Source: Hirudinaria manillensis (Eukaryota; Annelida; Clitellata; Hirudinida; Hirudinidae). From it: a stretch of DNA of 64,000 bases. The position numbers and the translations under genes are program-made. Location: positions 247,501 to 311,500 of the forward strand of contig CM067537.1 in NCBI GenBank assembly GCA_034509925.1, read 5' to 3'. A model generated the notes under the pieces. That model saw only the letters and a program-made list of their open reading frames with translations. It was not told where the DNA came from and made no database searches. This document shows positions 34,054 to 45,700 of the stretch, in pieces (the first letter of the stretch is position 1; the number at the start of each line of letters is the position of its first letter).

Positions 34054-36573
34054 ATGGCAAGGAAGAACAAGAGTAAGAAACAGACTGCAAACAGCGTTGG
34101 AGGCGTTGAGGTTAGCAAGTCTGAAGTCAGTGTTCCGCAAGTTGCTACCACGACCACTGAAGTCCACGAAGTGCCTGAAGCGGCTCCTGTGCCGGTCAAG
34201 TCGAACGAGAAGGCAGGAGTCGAAGACATTCAAGTTGTTCAAGTCCGAGAAACCGTTAAACCGGATAACTTTGAATTGAAGACAGACAAGAAGAACAAAA
34301 ACAAAAAGAAGGCTGGTACTGCCAACGTTCCAAAAGTTCATAAGCAGACTGTTGCAGAAAATTCGAGCAGTCATGAATCTCATTCTCAATCAATAACTAA
34401 AGAAGATGTCAACTCAGAGAGTCAAATCATCCAAAAAACAGAAGACAACACCCCAACAAACAGCCGGGAAGTAAAGGAAACAGTTGAAGATACGAATGTA
34501 GAGATTGTTGATAAAAAAATCGAAGTCGTCGCATCTGAAGCAGACAAACCAGAAGTTTGTTCAGCCGTAGAGGAAGTTCAGAAACGAAAGTGCTACAGTC
34601 ATGGCATGCTGCTACAAATCCTGAAGACAGCGACACTCATTAAACCTCAACTTCGCTGCATCGAATTAGCAAAAGCGGTTCCGCACAGCCATCCAATAGT
34701 CCAGGAAAGACCTCGTGAACAAGAAAGCTTAGTGGATCGCGGACAGAGAAAAGCTTTTCTGGGCATCGAGAAGAACGTGGTTTTGCACAAATCTTCTGTT
34801 GCCTGGCAGACGACCAGGAAAGATGCACCCAAAGACGACGTGACTTCCTTGGTTCAAAAGGTCAGAGGTCTCCTTAACAAATTATCTCCCGACAACTTCG
34901 ACAAGATCCTGTCCGACATCAAAGAATTATCTTTCGATACGCTGGAGAAACTCGTCGGATGCATCAAGGTGCTTTTCGAGAAAGCGGTCATGGAGCCTGG
35001 ATTCTCGGCCACGTACGCCAAGTTGGCTTTCAACTTGTCGGGTCTCGCGTTGGGAGAAGGAGATAAAAAAGTAAACTTTAAGACTCTCCTCATACGCGAA
35101 TGTCAGAAAGAATTTGAGAAGGACAGGACCGATGAGAAACTCATGTTCGAACTGACTCAAAAAATTCTCGCCGCCCAAACCGAAGAACAGAAAAAGCTCT
35201 TGACGGAAGAAAAGCAGCTGGCAGTCTTCAAAGCCAAAAAACGATCACTGGGCAACATCAAGTTCATCGGAGAACTATTCAAAATGAACATACTCTCTGA
35301 GGCGATTATGGTCACGTGCATCAACAAGCTACTGAAGAGACCAGAAGACGAGGAAAGCATGGAGTGTCTTTGCCAACTCCTGAGCACCATTGGAAAATCT
35401 CTCGATGCAAAGTCGAAGCCAAAGGTCGATTCCTTGTTCGTCGAGTTGAATAAACTGATCACCAACAAGACGACATCTTCTAGAATCAGATTCATGATCA
35501 TGGATGTCATCGATCTCAGAAAGTTGAGCTGGATTCCCAAGAGAAACGAAGTTCCGACGACTATTGCGCAGGTGCACAAAGATGCAGAAAGAGAGAAGCA
35601 ACTATCCTCTACGTACGCTAACGCGTCTTCGAAGAAGACGGCTACTTATGCGAAACAGACTGAATCTTTCAACACCAGAAAGCAGCCAACCAACCCGCTT
35701 GTACAAGATCACTTTAGGTCTAACGTAAAGAAGGGAAGTGATATCAAAAAGACCAAGAAGGTAGTAGACGATTCTAACAAGCCAAAAGCTGTGGGCAATA
35801 AGTCGTTGAATAAATTCAGCCTTCTGAAGAATCTTTGCAATGATGACGACGACAAATCCCGAAAGAAGACTTATGATTCGTCTTCAAGTTCCGTCGAAAG
35901 CGTAAAATCTGTCAAAAGTAACGAATCGTCGAACCGTATCGAAGTCGTTTCAACTGTCCCTGATCAAACAGTCATTACACGCACTGAAATGGAGCTCAAG
36001 GTGAAATCGAGAGTAGAAGAATTTCTTTCTTTGAAAGATTTGAGCGAAGCCATGGAAAGCATTAGGGAGTTGAAAACACAGACATGTTACAGGAATGCAG
36101 TTCGATTCTTCTACGTCTCATTGTCTCAGAACCTTGAGAAATCGTCAGCTGTGAGACAGCAAGTTGGACTTCTTCACAAGAGTGTTCTTGAAAAGACGAT
36201 TGCCCCTGTCGAGGCCTACCTCGATGCTTTGATCAAGTTTTCGACATTCGCAAGCGATTTGGTCGTCGACATTCCTCAAGTCTGGACTTACATTTCCGAA
36301 CTGGTTACGCCTGTTATCCTGGATTCTGAATTGATCAAAATCGAAGCATTGGCACGAGCTTCGTCGTCGTCCGATGTCGAATTGGACGAAGATTTGAACG
36401 GCGAAGAAGGTGATTACAACGCCATGTTGTTGGCAACCATCCTCAACGGAGTTTCAGCTTCAAAGGGCAAAGAAGTGGCCGAGAAACTGTGGTCAACTGC
36501 TGGTATCGGATGGGAATCCATTGTGAAGTACAGCACTGTCGAGGTGTTCCAAAAGAAATACTTGAATGTCTGA
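34054..36573 (+). CDS. Intronless eIF4G-like translation initiation scaffold, copy 2
   Basis: Again 839 codons without interruption, about 98% identical to copy 1 by eye (about 16 residue differences, no indels). The same Tyr181 eIF4E-binding motif, MIF4G and MA3 domains are intact, and no W2 domain follows. The frame stays open upstream of the ATG to 33949, but copy 1 has a stop there, so the shared ATG at 34054 is chosen. AATAAA at 36615-36620. Differences cluster in the disordered N-terminus; the folded cores are nearly unchanged. Both copies look translatable; whether both are expressed, or whether a parental intron-containing eIF4G exists elsewhere, cannot be told from this window. Confidence 0.87.
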   Translation: MARKNKSKKQTANSVGGVEVSKSEVSVPQVATTTTEVHEVPEAAPVPVKSNEKAGVEDIQVVQVRETVKPDNFELKTDKKNKNKKKAGTANVPKVHKQTVAENSSSHESHSQSITKEDVNSESQIIQKTEDNTPTNSREVKETVEDTNVEIVDKKIEVVASEADKPEVCSAVEEVQKRKCYSHGMLLQILKTATLIKPQLRCIELAKAVPHSHPIVQERPREQESLVDRGQRKAFLGIEKNVVLHKSSVAWQTTRKDAPKDDVTSLVQKVRGLLNKLSPDNFDKILSDIKELSFDTLEKLVGCIKVLFEKAVMEPGFSATYAKLAFNLSGLALGEGDKKVNFKTLLIRECQKEFEKDRTDEKLMFELTQKILAAQTEEQKKLLTEEKQLAVFKAKKRSLGNIKFIGELFKMNILSEAIMVTCINKLLKRPEDEESMECLCQLLSTIGKSLDAKSKPKVDSLFVELNKLITNKTTSSRIRFMIMDVIDLRKLSWIPKRNEVPTTIAQVHKDAEREKQLSSTYANASSKKTATYAKQTESFNTRKQPTNPLVQDHFRSNVKKGSDIKKTKKVVDDSNKPKAVGNKSLNKFSLLKNLCNDDDDKSRKKTYDSSSSSVESVKSVKSNESSNRIEVVSTVPDQTVITRTEMELKVKSRVEEFLSLKDLSEAMESIRELKTQTCYRNAVRFFYVSLSQNLEKSSAVRQQVGLLHKSVLEKTIAPVEAYLDALIKFSTFASDLVVDIPQVWTYISELVTPVILDSELIKIEALARASSSSDVELDEDLNGEEGDYNAMLLATILNGVSASKGKEVAEKLWSTAGIGWESIVKYSTVEVFQKKYLNV

Positions 36574-36929
36574 TTGTCATCTGCCTTTTCGCTATTACTT
36601 AACTCGATTAAATTAATAAAAGATTTGTCTTAAACTGATTGCAAAACGTATTTCTGGTTGAGTTTGTATTAACTTTCAAAGTGGAAAAAATAATAAACGT
36701 TAATTTGGTTCAGTCAAAGTCAGAACAAATGAAACTTGTTAATTCTATTATTAATTTTATTAACGTCTCAATTCACAAAGAATAAATCAAATCTCGAGGT
36801 GCAAAAACTACCAAACAATCCAAACAAAACACAAGAGGAACCATTTTAAATATGAAGGACTAGTTTCCTAACAATCAACGAGGCTGGACTTTTATTTGGT
36901 TTAATTCGTTATAAAAACAGACAAATTTA

Positions 36930-38616
36930 TTATTCGAGCAGTCCTAACATGTCTGCCAAAGAATTCAGGAAGAAGTCCGGTTGAAGTTTTGCCTCCGACT
37001 TCCTCGCTTCCTCGATGGTGGATACTCCGGTCTGCACCAAAAGGGATCTCATGTTGCACTCGTTCGCAAATGCTATGTCCGTGTCCAGCCTTCGGTTTTG
37101 GAAAATGCATAAAGAGTGACATTTTCAAAGACTAAACATAAAATTCTGAACGTTTTTGCCAAAAAACGTACCTGTCCCCGATCACGAGAGCCCGGTTCGC
37201 ATCCAATCCGAACCTCTTCCTGGCGAATTCGAACATCATTTCGCTCGGCTTTCCGCAGACGAAATCCGGCGACCTCTCGGAAGCCGTCGCGACCAAAGCG
37301 ACGCAAGATCCGGAGCCTGAAAGCAAGGCAGAATGTCCGAATCGAAGAAAATGGTAAGCGGAACGGAAGACTCACCTGGCAATAAAATATCATTGGCCAC
37401 CGGCAAGCTCCCGTCCAGATTGGTGGCCACAAACAGGCAGTCGGGCGACCTTAGGTACCTGGCCGCCTTTGCTGCTTTGAAGTACGTTAGGTCTTCGTCC
37501 ATTCCCATGACGACACATCGGACCTGAAAAGTCGAGACGCGATCGGTTAAACGCGTTGCATTTTAAGCGTCGCTTTAAAGAATCGTCTCACGTCGGGATC
37601 CGGGACGTATTGCGTTGCCATTTGGATGCCACCCTTGCCAGCTGGTGCTGCCTAATGAAAAATGACAACAAAGTATTCGTTATTAAATAAAAATCATGAA
37701 TTATTATACTCAAAAAGAACTTATTGGTTAATTATTTTGATCGGAAATCGATTTTAACAATGGATTAAAATAAAAATTCATTACAAGTTGTTTCACCTCG
37801 TTCCTAACTACGGACAGACCTGCCGCTTCCAACTCTTGCATCAGGCTCTCGGAACCGAGGCAGAAAATCTTTCCAACTTTGCTGCCATTTTTGGCCTTCA
37901 AGTCACTGAGGTGGCAAGCGGCCACGTAACCTGATGAAATGATGCTTTCCTGAAGACGATTGGCGATATTTAGAATCGGGTTTGAGGGAATCATTAACGA
38001 TACGACGTCCTAAATACTTAGTTTCAGAAGAAAAAAGTTTCAAATAATGGATCTTTAAACATTAATTGTACCCATATATTTATCCTATTGATTTATAAAA
38101 TGTCTTAGACAAAAACCATCATATATTTCTAATTAAAGAATACTCAAAACAAACCTCATTGGCTGGAAAGCCCATGGATGTCAATTTATCTACAAATTGT
38201 TTTCTTGTCTTTGTGCTGTTGTTTGTGACATAGAATAGCTTTTTGCCCTATTTAAAGGAAAATTAATTGAATTGAAACTTGTTGGAAATAAAACAGGTGA
38301 ATCAGATAAGCATAAAAGTTGGTTTCTTACTAATGACTGCAGTTTCTTCAGAACTTCTGGTGTACCTAGGATTGCACTGTTACCCCTGTACAAGACACCT
38401 GTATTACAATGTCAATCAACTTCTAAGTGTGAAATGTGTTGCTGACTCTATATTTAAGCATCCTAGGGTTTGCGTTTTGGCATTCTGCTTAAAAGAAATG
38501 ATTGATTCTTCAATAAATCTTTGCTTACCATCGCAATCAAACAATATCGCATCCACGTCTTTAAAGAAATCCTTCAAAATATCCGATGTCAATTCTCGAC
38601 ACTTTTTTCGCTCCAT
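36930..38616 (-). CDS. Phosphoglycolate phosphatase-type HAD phosphatase, copy A
   Basis: Eight exons, read on the minus strand: 38616-38529, 38398-38331, 38247-38155, 37949-37797, 37651-37592, 37523-37376, 37316-37172, 37089-36930; 304 residues. HAD motif I is DCDGVLYRG with Asp27 as nucleophile and Asp29 as acid/base; motif II is VTNNSTKTR; motif III Lys sits in FVCGKPS; motif IV is IGDRLDTDIAFA. A class C2 cap lies between motifs II and III. Size and motifs fit the animal PGP / pyridoxal phosphatase (chronophin) / 4-nitrophenylphosphatase family, which removes 2-phosphoglycolate or related metabolites; the substrate cannot be told from sequence. The stop and a poly(A) signal overlap (AATAAA on minus strand at 36931-36926). 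Convergent with eIF4G-like copy 2. Confidence 0.88.
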
Positions 38617-39354
38617 TTATAGTATTAAATGTCTCTTTAATGTCTTGAAACGAAGCAGTCAAACTCACTCAGCGCCGATAAGAAACCCAACAAGGTGATG
38701 GCTATTTATGTTTAGTCTGTGCGAATATTACAACAAAAAAAAAGTGAATCGTCGTTTTCACTTTGCGTAAGATCTTATTATATTGCTGGTTATTTTTTAA
38801 AAAAATTCTAAAGATTACTATCCCTATAATAAAGTTCTTATTGATTTTAAATGAGTTTGTCTAATTTCCAGAGGCGTTAAGTGCAATTGGTCCATAGTTT
38901 GTAACAACGCATATTTATTTTAAACGTTTCGAGGATGTGTGGGTCTTAAGCCAGGTAAACTTCTTAGGGTGCAAGCTAAAACTTCTTGAGAGCTGAGCCC
39001 CTTCGCTTTCTTTTCTATGCGACTTCTTTAACAAGAGGCCACATGCCTGGACCTTAGTTCCCAAAATGTCTTCACCTTATCAATAACCCGAGAATGTTAT
39101 CCTCATTAGGAATTCCTTTCCTCGGATACACTAAAGCGAACTTCAGGAAGCATTCTTTGAAATATTTAGTACGCCTTTGTGCCTATTTGAAATTAATGTT
39201 TTACTAAATAAAGTTGCGACATACTTTCCATCAATTAGTTAAAATAGCATTAAAAGTCGTGTCTTACAAAATGAAAAAATGTCTAATTTTATCAACCAAA
39301 TCATCTAAAAGTCCACATTTATCCCCTGCAGTTCTATCCATATCTATACCATAT
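38617..39354. other. Spacer between the two phosphatase genes
   Basis: About 740 bp with no exon or large repeat. It should hold the promoter of copy A and the 3' UTR of copy B, both transcribed leftward. Confidence 0.6.
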
Positions 39355-40450
39355 CTATTCTTGAACATCGAGCATGTTTAGCAAGTCTGCCAAGGAATTC
39401 AAGATATAATCTGGTTTAGCCTTTGATTTCCGGACTTCCGCAACCGTGGATGCTCCCGTCAGCACCAAAAGAGATTTCATTTTGCACGCTTCTGCAAATG
39501 CTATGTCCGTGTCGAGTCTAGGAAAGCGTTTGAAGGAAAAAAAAAGAATTAATTAGACATAATATAATAAGACATAATATTAAAGACATAATATAATAAG
39601 ACATAATATTAAAGACATAATATAATAAGACATAATATTAAAGACATAATATAATAAGACATAATATTAAGGACAAATACAGAATAAGCGGTACCGAAAT
39701 TTAAACTACAATTAAAGCGATGGCCCTTTAAGTCAATAATATTAAGAAATTTACACTTTATCTGCGCAGTGAATGCTCTAAATGACCTTTCACCTTGTTC
39801 AAACGATTGTTCAAAAAAATGACTTGGCTTTCAATTTATTTATTTATTTATTTTATTTATCTATTTATTTATTTATTTATTTATTTATGACAAACTCACC
39901 TGTCCCCCACCATGAGCGTTTTATTGGGTTGTAATGAAAATTTCTTTTGTGCGACTTCGAACATTATCTTTCCAGGTTTGCCACAAACCACATCGGGTTT
40001 CCGACCCGTGGCCTTTGACAACATGGCCACTAAAGGTCCACTATCTGAAGAATGCAAAGATACTTCGATGATACCATGCAATGCCATCATTACTATCTTG
40101 TCTAATCCAGTGTTTGTACCAATTTTTGGAGATAAAATTTAGAAAAAAATTAAATTAAAAACCAGGAAGGAAAATGTTGTTTGAAACTGGGAGGCTCGCG
40201 TCTTCGTTTGTGGCTGCAAAATAACAGGCAGGTAAGGACAGGTACCTGGTTGCCTTTGCGACCTTCAGGTAGGTCAGGTCCTCATCCAGTGAGGCCAAGA
40301 CGCAGTCTACCTGAGTTTAACGTGGATCTTAATTACTTAGGGGAATAATGTACGAAATCAAAAAGGAATATAAACATAAGCTCAAAATAATTTAACAAAA
40401 AAAACGTAATAAATAATAATAATAATAACAACAACAACAATAATAATAAC

Positions 40451-40513
<63 letters not shown>

Positions 40514-42219
40514 CTGTTAAGTAACGTGTTTAATAATAAACAAAAACAAAAACTACAGGATGCCACAATCTTTGTTAACCAGACCTCAGGGTCAAGAGCA
40601 TAAGTTGCAGCTAAGTCTATGCCTTTGCCAGGTGGATCGATCTGCAAATGAAATAATTATGCAAATGAAATAATTAAACTTTAAATAAAATATTTGTTCG
40701 ACAATTAACTGAAAAAAGTGCAAAAAAAGGCATTGAAAGAATAGCATGCCTTATGCAAATATCAATTAGATTGCGGACGTGATGCGAAGCAGACGGTTAT
40801 TTATGAGTGTAGAGACAACTTATTGTATCGCAATCATGCACGATACCTAAGAAAATTAACATTATTGCAGTTATTATCAAGGTACAGGTTATCCAGTATC
40901 CACATATCATTATCACACATCACAGGTTATCCAGTATCCACATATTGCTAAGACTCACCTCTTTCTTGAAGACAGACAATCCCATGGCTTCCAATTCTTC
41001 CACTAAGCCATCTGATCCGAGACAGAATATCTTTCCTATACTGCGAGTGCCTTTGCTCTTCAGGTCGTTGAGGTAGGAAGCAATTGCATGACCAGAGTTT
41101 AAGACGGCATCCTATAAAAGATGGCCATTTATCATGGCAATATCAATGTCACACGGTTGAGCCAAGAATGGGACGACGCCAATCATCGACGATTCGATTT
41201 TAATCAACGATTACGAACCTCGGTTGCCGGAAACCCCATCCCAACCAATTTATCCGTAAATTCCTTTCTGGTTTTCGATGCATTGTTGGTGACGTAAAAT
41301 GTCCGTTTGCCCTGAGAAACAATGGTGAATCAACTCATGGAGTACGGATTCCAAGTATGAAACAATGGATACATCGTGCGAAAATCATTTTGTTCCTTAT
41401 CGGTTTTGGGTAATGTAACAAATGTATCGGAGCCGACAAGGGTACGAGGAAGGGTGTAAATGCGCAGATGATCTCCAATTTTGCAGGATCTTTTTATACT
41501 CTCAATACAAAAATATAGGTCATCCAATCAAATTGGATTCCAAATGAAGGGGAGCTGACCCCTCTTCACTCCGCTTACGTGTCCGAAACATGTACGGGTT
41601 TGTTGTTGCCTCAATTGAGTTAGATTTTGCTAATGTAGTCATTTAGCCAAAATTCTCAAAGACTGTCAATAAAGTCGGGTTTTAAAGAAGAAGGTGATAC
41701 AGAAATAAAGCTTTAATACTTTAATAAAGCTTAGTAATTATTTTTGAAAATATAGTAAAACCTGCAATACAGAGCTAGTTTTTGCGTGAAAATAGTGTCC
41801 CTATGAGGAGGCTGTCCCTTTTATCAGGTGTCAAACATTAAACTAAAGTAAAATAGGTTCCTAGAAAAAATGGCCCTTAAGCCAGGTTTTACATTATTTT
41901 CGGGTGCCCAAAATCGCATATTTTACTATTTAAAAGTATAGCTTGACGGCCAAAACCACGGTTTAAAGAATCTTACCATCGACTGAAGTTTTTTAACGAC
42001 CTCGGGCGTTCCTTCAATGACGGCTTCTCCTCTGTATAGGACACCTAAGTTCCTCAAAATGTGATGCAGAAGTCAACAAATTTGAAAAGAATCTCATGTT
42101 AAGCTAGGTAAAATTAACTCGCCATCACAATCCAATAATATCGCGTCCAGGTCTTTAAGAATCTTCTTTATAATCTTGGGTGTAAGTTCCCGGCATTTTT
42201 TGCTCTTGCATATGACCAT
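39355..42219 (-). CDS. Phosphoglycolate phosphatase-type HAD phosphatase, copy B
   Basis: Eight exons on the minus strand: 42219-42123, 42044-41977, 41311-41219, 41111-40959, 40641-40585, 40310-40163, 40044-39900, 39517-39355; 307 residues. All four HAD motifs are kept: DCDGVLYRG (Asp30, Asp32), VTNNASKTR, VVCGKPG, VGDRLDTDIAFA. Exon boundaries and phases equal those of copy A, so the pair arose by duplication of an intron-containing gene, but the proteins are clearly diverged and the introns unrelated. Intron 1 appears to begin with GC (GATG|GCGAGT), where copy A has GT. A ~30-bp repeat (39552-39675) lies in the last intron and an AAT array (40417-40512) in intron 5. Confidence 0.87.
39552..39675 (+). 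repeat. Tandem repeat in last intron of phosphatase copy B
   Basis: About four copies of a unit built from AGACATAATATTAA and AGACATAATATAATA. Confidence 0.85.
40417..40512. repeat. AAT/AAC trinucleotide array
   Basis: A run of AAT with some AAC units in intron 5 of phosphatase copy B, source of the minus-strand poly-Leu frame. Confidence 0.9.
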
Positions 42220-42730
42220 TAGAGATGTTCTTAATTACATTCGTTAGTTAAAGAACCCCCTTCCCAAATAAACCGGTTGGTTGTGTTTATTCAAAATGGC
42301 GTAGCATTCAAAAAACTTGATGGCTATGATCTCCGTCGAAATTTTAATCGTGTTAATCTAATGAGTATATTAGCTTGGAATAATTGTCAACTATGATTTA
42401 AAATTTGATAAAAACTGACAAATGGCCCCGTCAAATTTATCACTGCACTCATTATCCTACAGCTCACAAGCGACCATCTAACTTGCCGACTCACAAGTAA
42501 ATTATTAAGGCGTTCATCAAAAGACATCATTTATTAAAACGCTACAAAAGATGAGGAAAACCCCACAAAAGTACCACAATAACAATAACATCTTTTAACT
42601 AACGCTATTAATAGCAAACTGGAATAATATCTACTGAAGATATCAACAACACGTTTCAATGTCAAGCATTTTCAATGTTTTTGGTTGAAGCAAAGTTACA
42701 TTGGCCAAGAAGAAGAGAGGGTTTTACAGC
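42220..42730. other. Spacer between phosphatase copy B and the cathepsin F-like gene
   Basis: About 510 bp, no exon recognised. Expected to hold the promoter of phosphatase copy B and the 3' UTR of the protease. Confidence 0.6.
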
Positions 42731-45700
42731 TCAATCAACAAGAGCAGAGGAGACCATTAGGTTGAGACCACACACTCCTGAGCCCCGATAAACCAGGTAG
42801 TACCCCTGAAGTAGATGGTGATAATCTTTCATTAAATTGAACATAACCATGACACATCATCATGTCCAGTTAACACTCAAAAGTGTGTGCAAGAGCACAG
42901 TTAAAGCTCACAGCTTATTAAATCAATGTGACAATAATCCACCTTTTCACCCCATCTTTCTCCCCAACTGTTCTTGATGATCCAGTAAGGTGTGTCACTG
43001 AACCAACCCTTTTCTGTGATGTGACCAAACAATCAAAACATTAGCCCAATTGAAATATTTTAACATAGACGACCTAAGATGGAATTGTACTCACTGACTC
43101 CATAGCCCACTATCACCACACCGTGATTGGCAGCCTTAGGGCAAAGGATAGACCAAGGGTGAGATATTCCACCCCTGTAGAACTGCATGTAGAGCGCGTT
43201 TATCCCGATTGACATCGGGTTATTGTTTACCAGCCAGGCTGCCATGTCTGAGAAGTTTGAGAAATTGGCGATTAATTGTTAACAGTTAATGCATGCATAG
43301 TTAATGCATGCACAGTGCACATGTGGAATGCACAGTTAATGCATGCACATTGCATTAAACCAAAAATAATTCATACTTTATATTTTGTCATTAATAAATT
43401 ATTCTAATTTTTGAATAAATTATCCTCCTTTATATTATTAAGTAAACAAAGATGAACAGAAGAAACAATGAAACCAACAACAAAATCATAACGACCAATT
43501 AGATGAACCAATAACATTATCTTATTCTTTTATCTTTGGTTATCATCTTGCTGGTCCTCGTGACAGAAGTCATGGCATTGTACGCTGCAATGCACCCACA
43601 ATGCATTGCAGCTTACATTGAAGTGCATTAATTCAATTAAATGCATTAATCTAATTAAATGCATTAATCTAATTAAGTGCATTAATCTAATTAAGTGCCG
43701 ACCATTTTCATCCGAGGAGATGTTGACGGCTCCCGTGATTTGAACCTTCACGTCGTCCTTCTTGAAGGTACAGGCCCCTTCTCTGCCTTTGTAAGGATAG
43801 TCTTCCTCGGTCACCAGTCCACCTTAGGGTCAAAGGTCAAAAGATAAGATGCCAGAACCATCTTAATGTTTGTAATTTATTTATAAATATATTTACTTGA
43901 TACAAGGAATCATAGGTAACAAGCAAATTTAATTTCAAATCAATCAACTTATTTATTTAATTATTTATTTATTAGCGAACATATTTTATAAAAATGTTTC
44001 GGACTCTTTTGGAGCTACAAACGGACTCCGACCGCACTCGTTTGAACTCTCTGCCACAATCAGAGAGGGTAGAATGACTCACCCAACCTCCTTATTTCTT
44101 GGTAGGCGAGTTCAGGCAGTCCACCATTGCATCCCATGTCCAACTGGTCGCAGTCCACGAGCTCTACAAAATCAAAGAAAACAATCGCAAACAGCCAAAA
44201 GAAGATGTGACTCGGCAAATAAAATTAAAACCATTCAGTATTAATGATAACAAAATATTGAAGATAACAAAATATTAACAGATTATTGGTCCATCTATTT
44301 TCTTGTCAAGCTGGCTTAGTAGGAAGCAGATCACAACAAAAACCCCAATAACAATAACTCTATTATTTTTATCGAGGCTTTCGATTGGTCGTTCACTGAC
44401 ATTCGCCTTTAAAGGGCATTCCGATTGGTCCAATCAAAATATGAATAAGCAATCATAATCTTGCACATCAATGCGCTGTTGCTGAACCTTGCGCTGAAAG
44501 ATTGTAAAGTTTCTTGTGCTTGACAGCCCAGGCACCTTCAATACTTCCCACAACACAGAAAGCCCAGCATGATCCACAAGACCCCTAATAAAATGGCAAT
44601 CATAATCATCATCATCGCTTATGACAAGGCCGTCTTTACCACGGTCACTACCTGATTCTTCACTGGACTGACGGCACTGAGATTCCTCCAATCGAATTCC
44701 TTGGGGAGGTCCTTGACACGCGGTGGCTCCGCCTTCTTCAAGCCTCTTCTCAATTTTGGGTCCCACTCTTTCATCAGATACTTCATCCTAAACTCCTCCT
44801 CTGCGAATAAATGCATAAAACGCCACTCATTACTGGCCGTTAAACGTTAATGAACCGAGGTCCGCATAGCTTTTTTCACAAAAATTACATCCATAAATTA
44901 TGCAAACGATATGATAAACAGGTCACGAACCGGTGAGGTCGGACATCGGAGTGGCGCCGTAGACGGCAGTTCCGAGGTCGTGGTCCTGGTAGAAACGAGC
45001 CCTTTCCAGGTTCTCGACGAATATTTTCATCCTCTTGGCCTCCTCTGCCATCACCACACAACAACATCATCATCATCATCAACACAGTTGGACAACATCA
45101 TCATCAACATAGTTGGACATCATCATCGTCATCATCAACACAGTTGGACGACATCATCATCATCAACGCAGTTGGACAACATCATCATCATCATCAACGC
45201 AGTTGGACAACATCATCATCATCATCATCAACACAGTTGGACAACATCGTCATCATCACCATCTCGAAAGATTCACCTTCTTTGGTGTCATACTTCTTTC
45301 GAAACTCTGCTTTGAAGAGCCTGAAAGCCTCCGAAGACGACATGCCTTGCAATCTCCTGACGCTCAGCACCTGACAAATTGTTACCATCATCACTTAACC
45401 GATTAACGACCGCCGTCTTCGCATCCGATTCCCACGTCGCCGTTTCTCGAAACCTCTCCTCGCTCGAGAATCAAAAGAACGAAAACTCGTAAAAAAAACA
45501 AACTTAAAAACTCCGAACGTCAAAAATGCATTAAATTCACTTTAAATCCATTTATTCTGTAAAAACACTGAAACTTTTGCAAATCATCATCATCATCATC
45601 ATCATCATCGTGTAGGACAGTAATAAAATTTATATCTAGAATATCTAGAAAGTCCCGACCGAACGCCGGAGCGAACGAAAAAGAAAAAGGCGAAAGCACT

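Larger units (their letters stand above)
33270..36906 (+). repeat. Tandem duplication unit 2 (about 3.6 kb)
   Basis: Second direct copy of 29688-33269. It differs by scattered substitutions, a deletion near 33300-33330 relative to copy 1, and a local repeat expansion at 33740-33865. Its right boundary is 24 nt from the stop codon of the convergent phosphatase gene. Confidence 0.85.
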
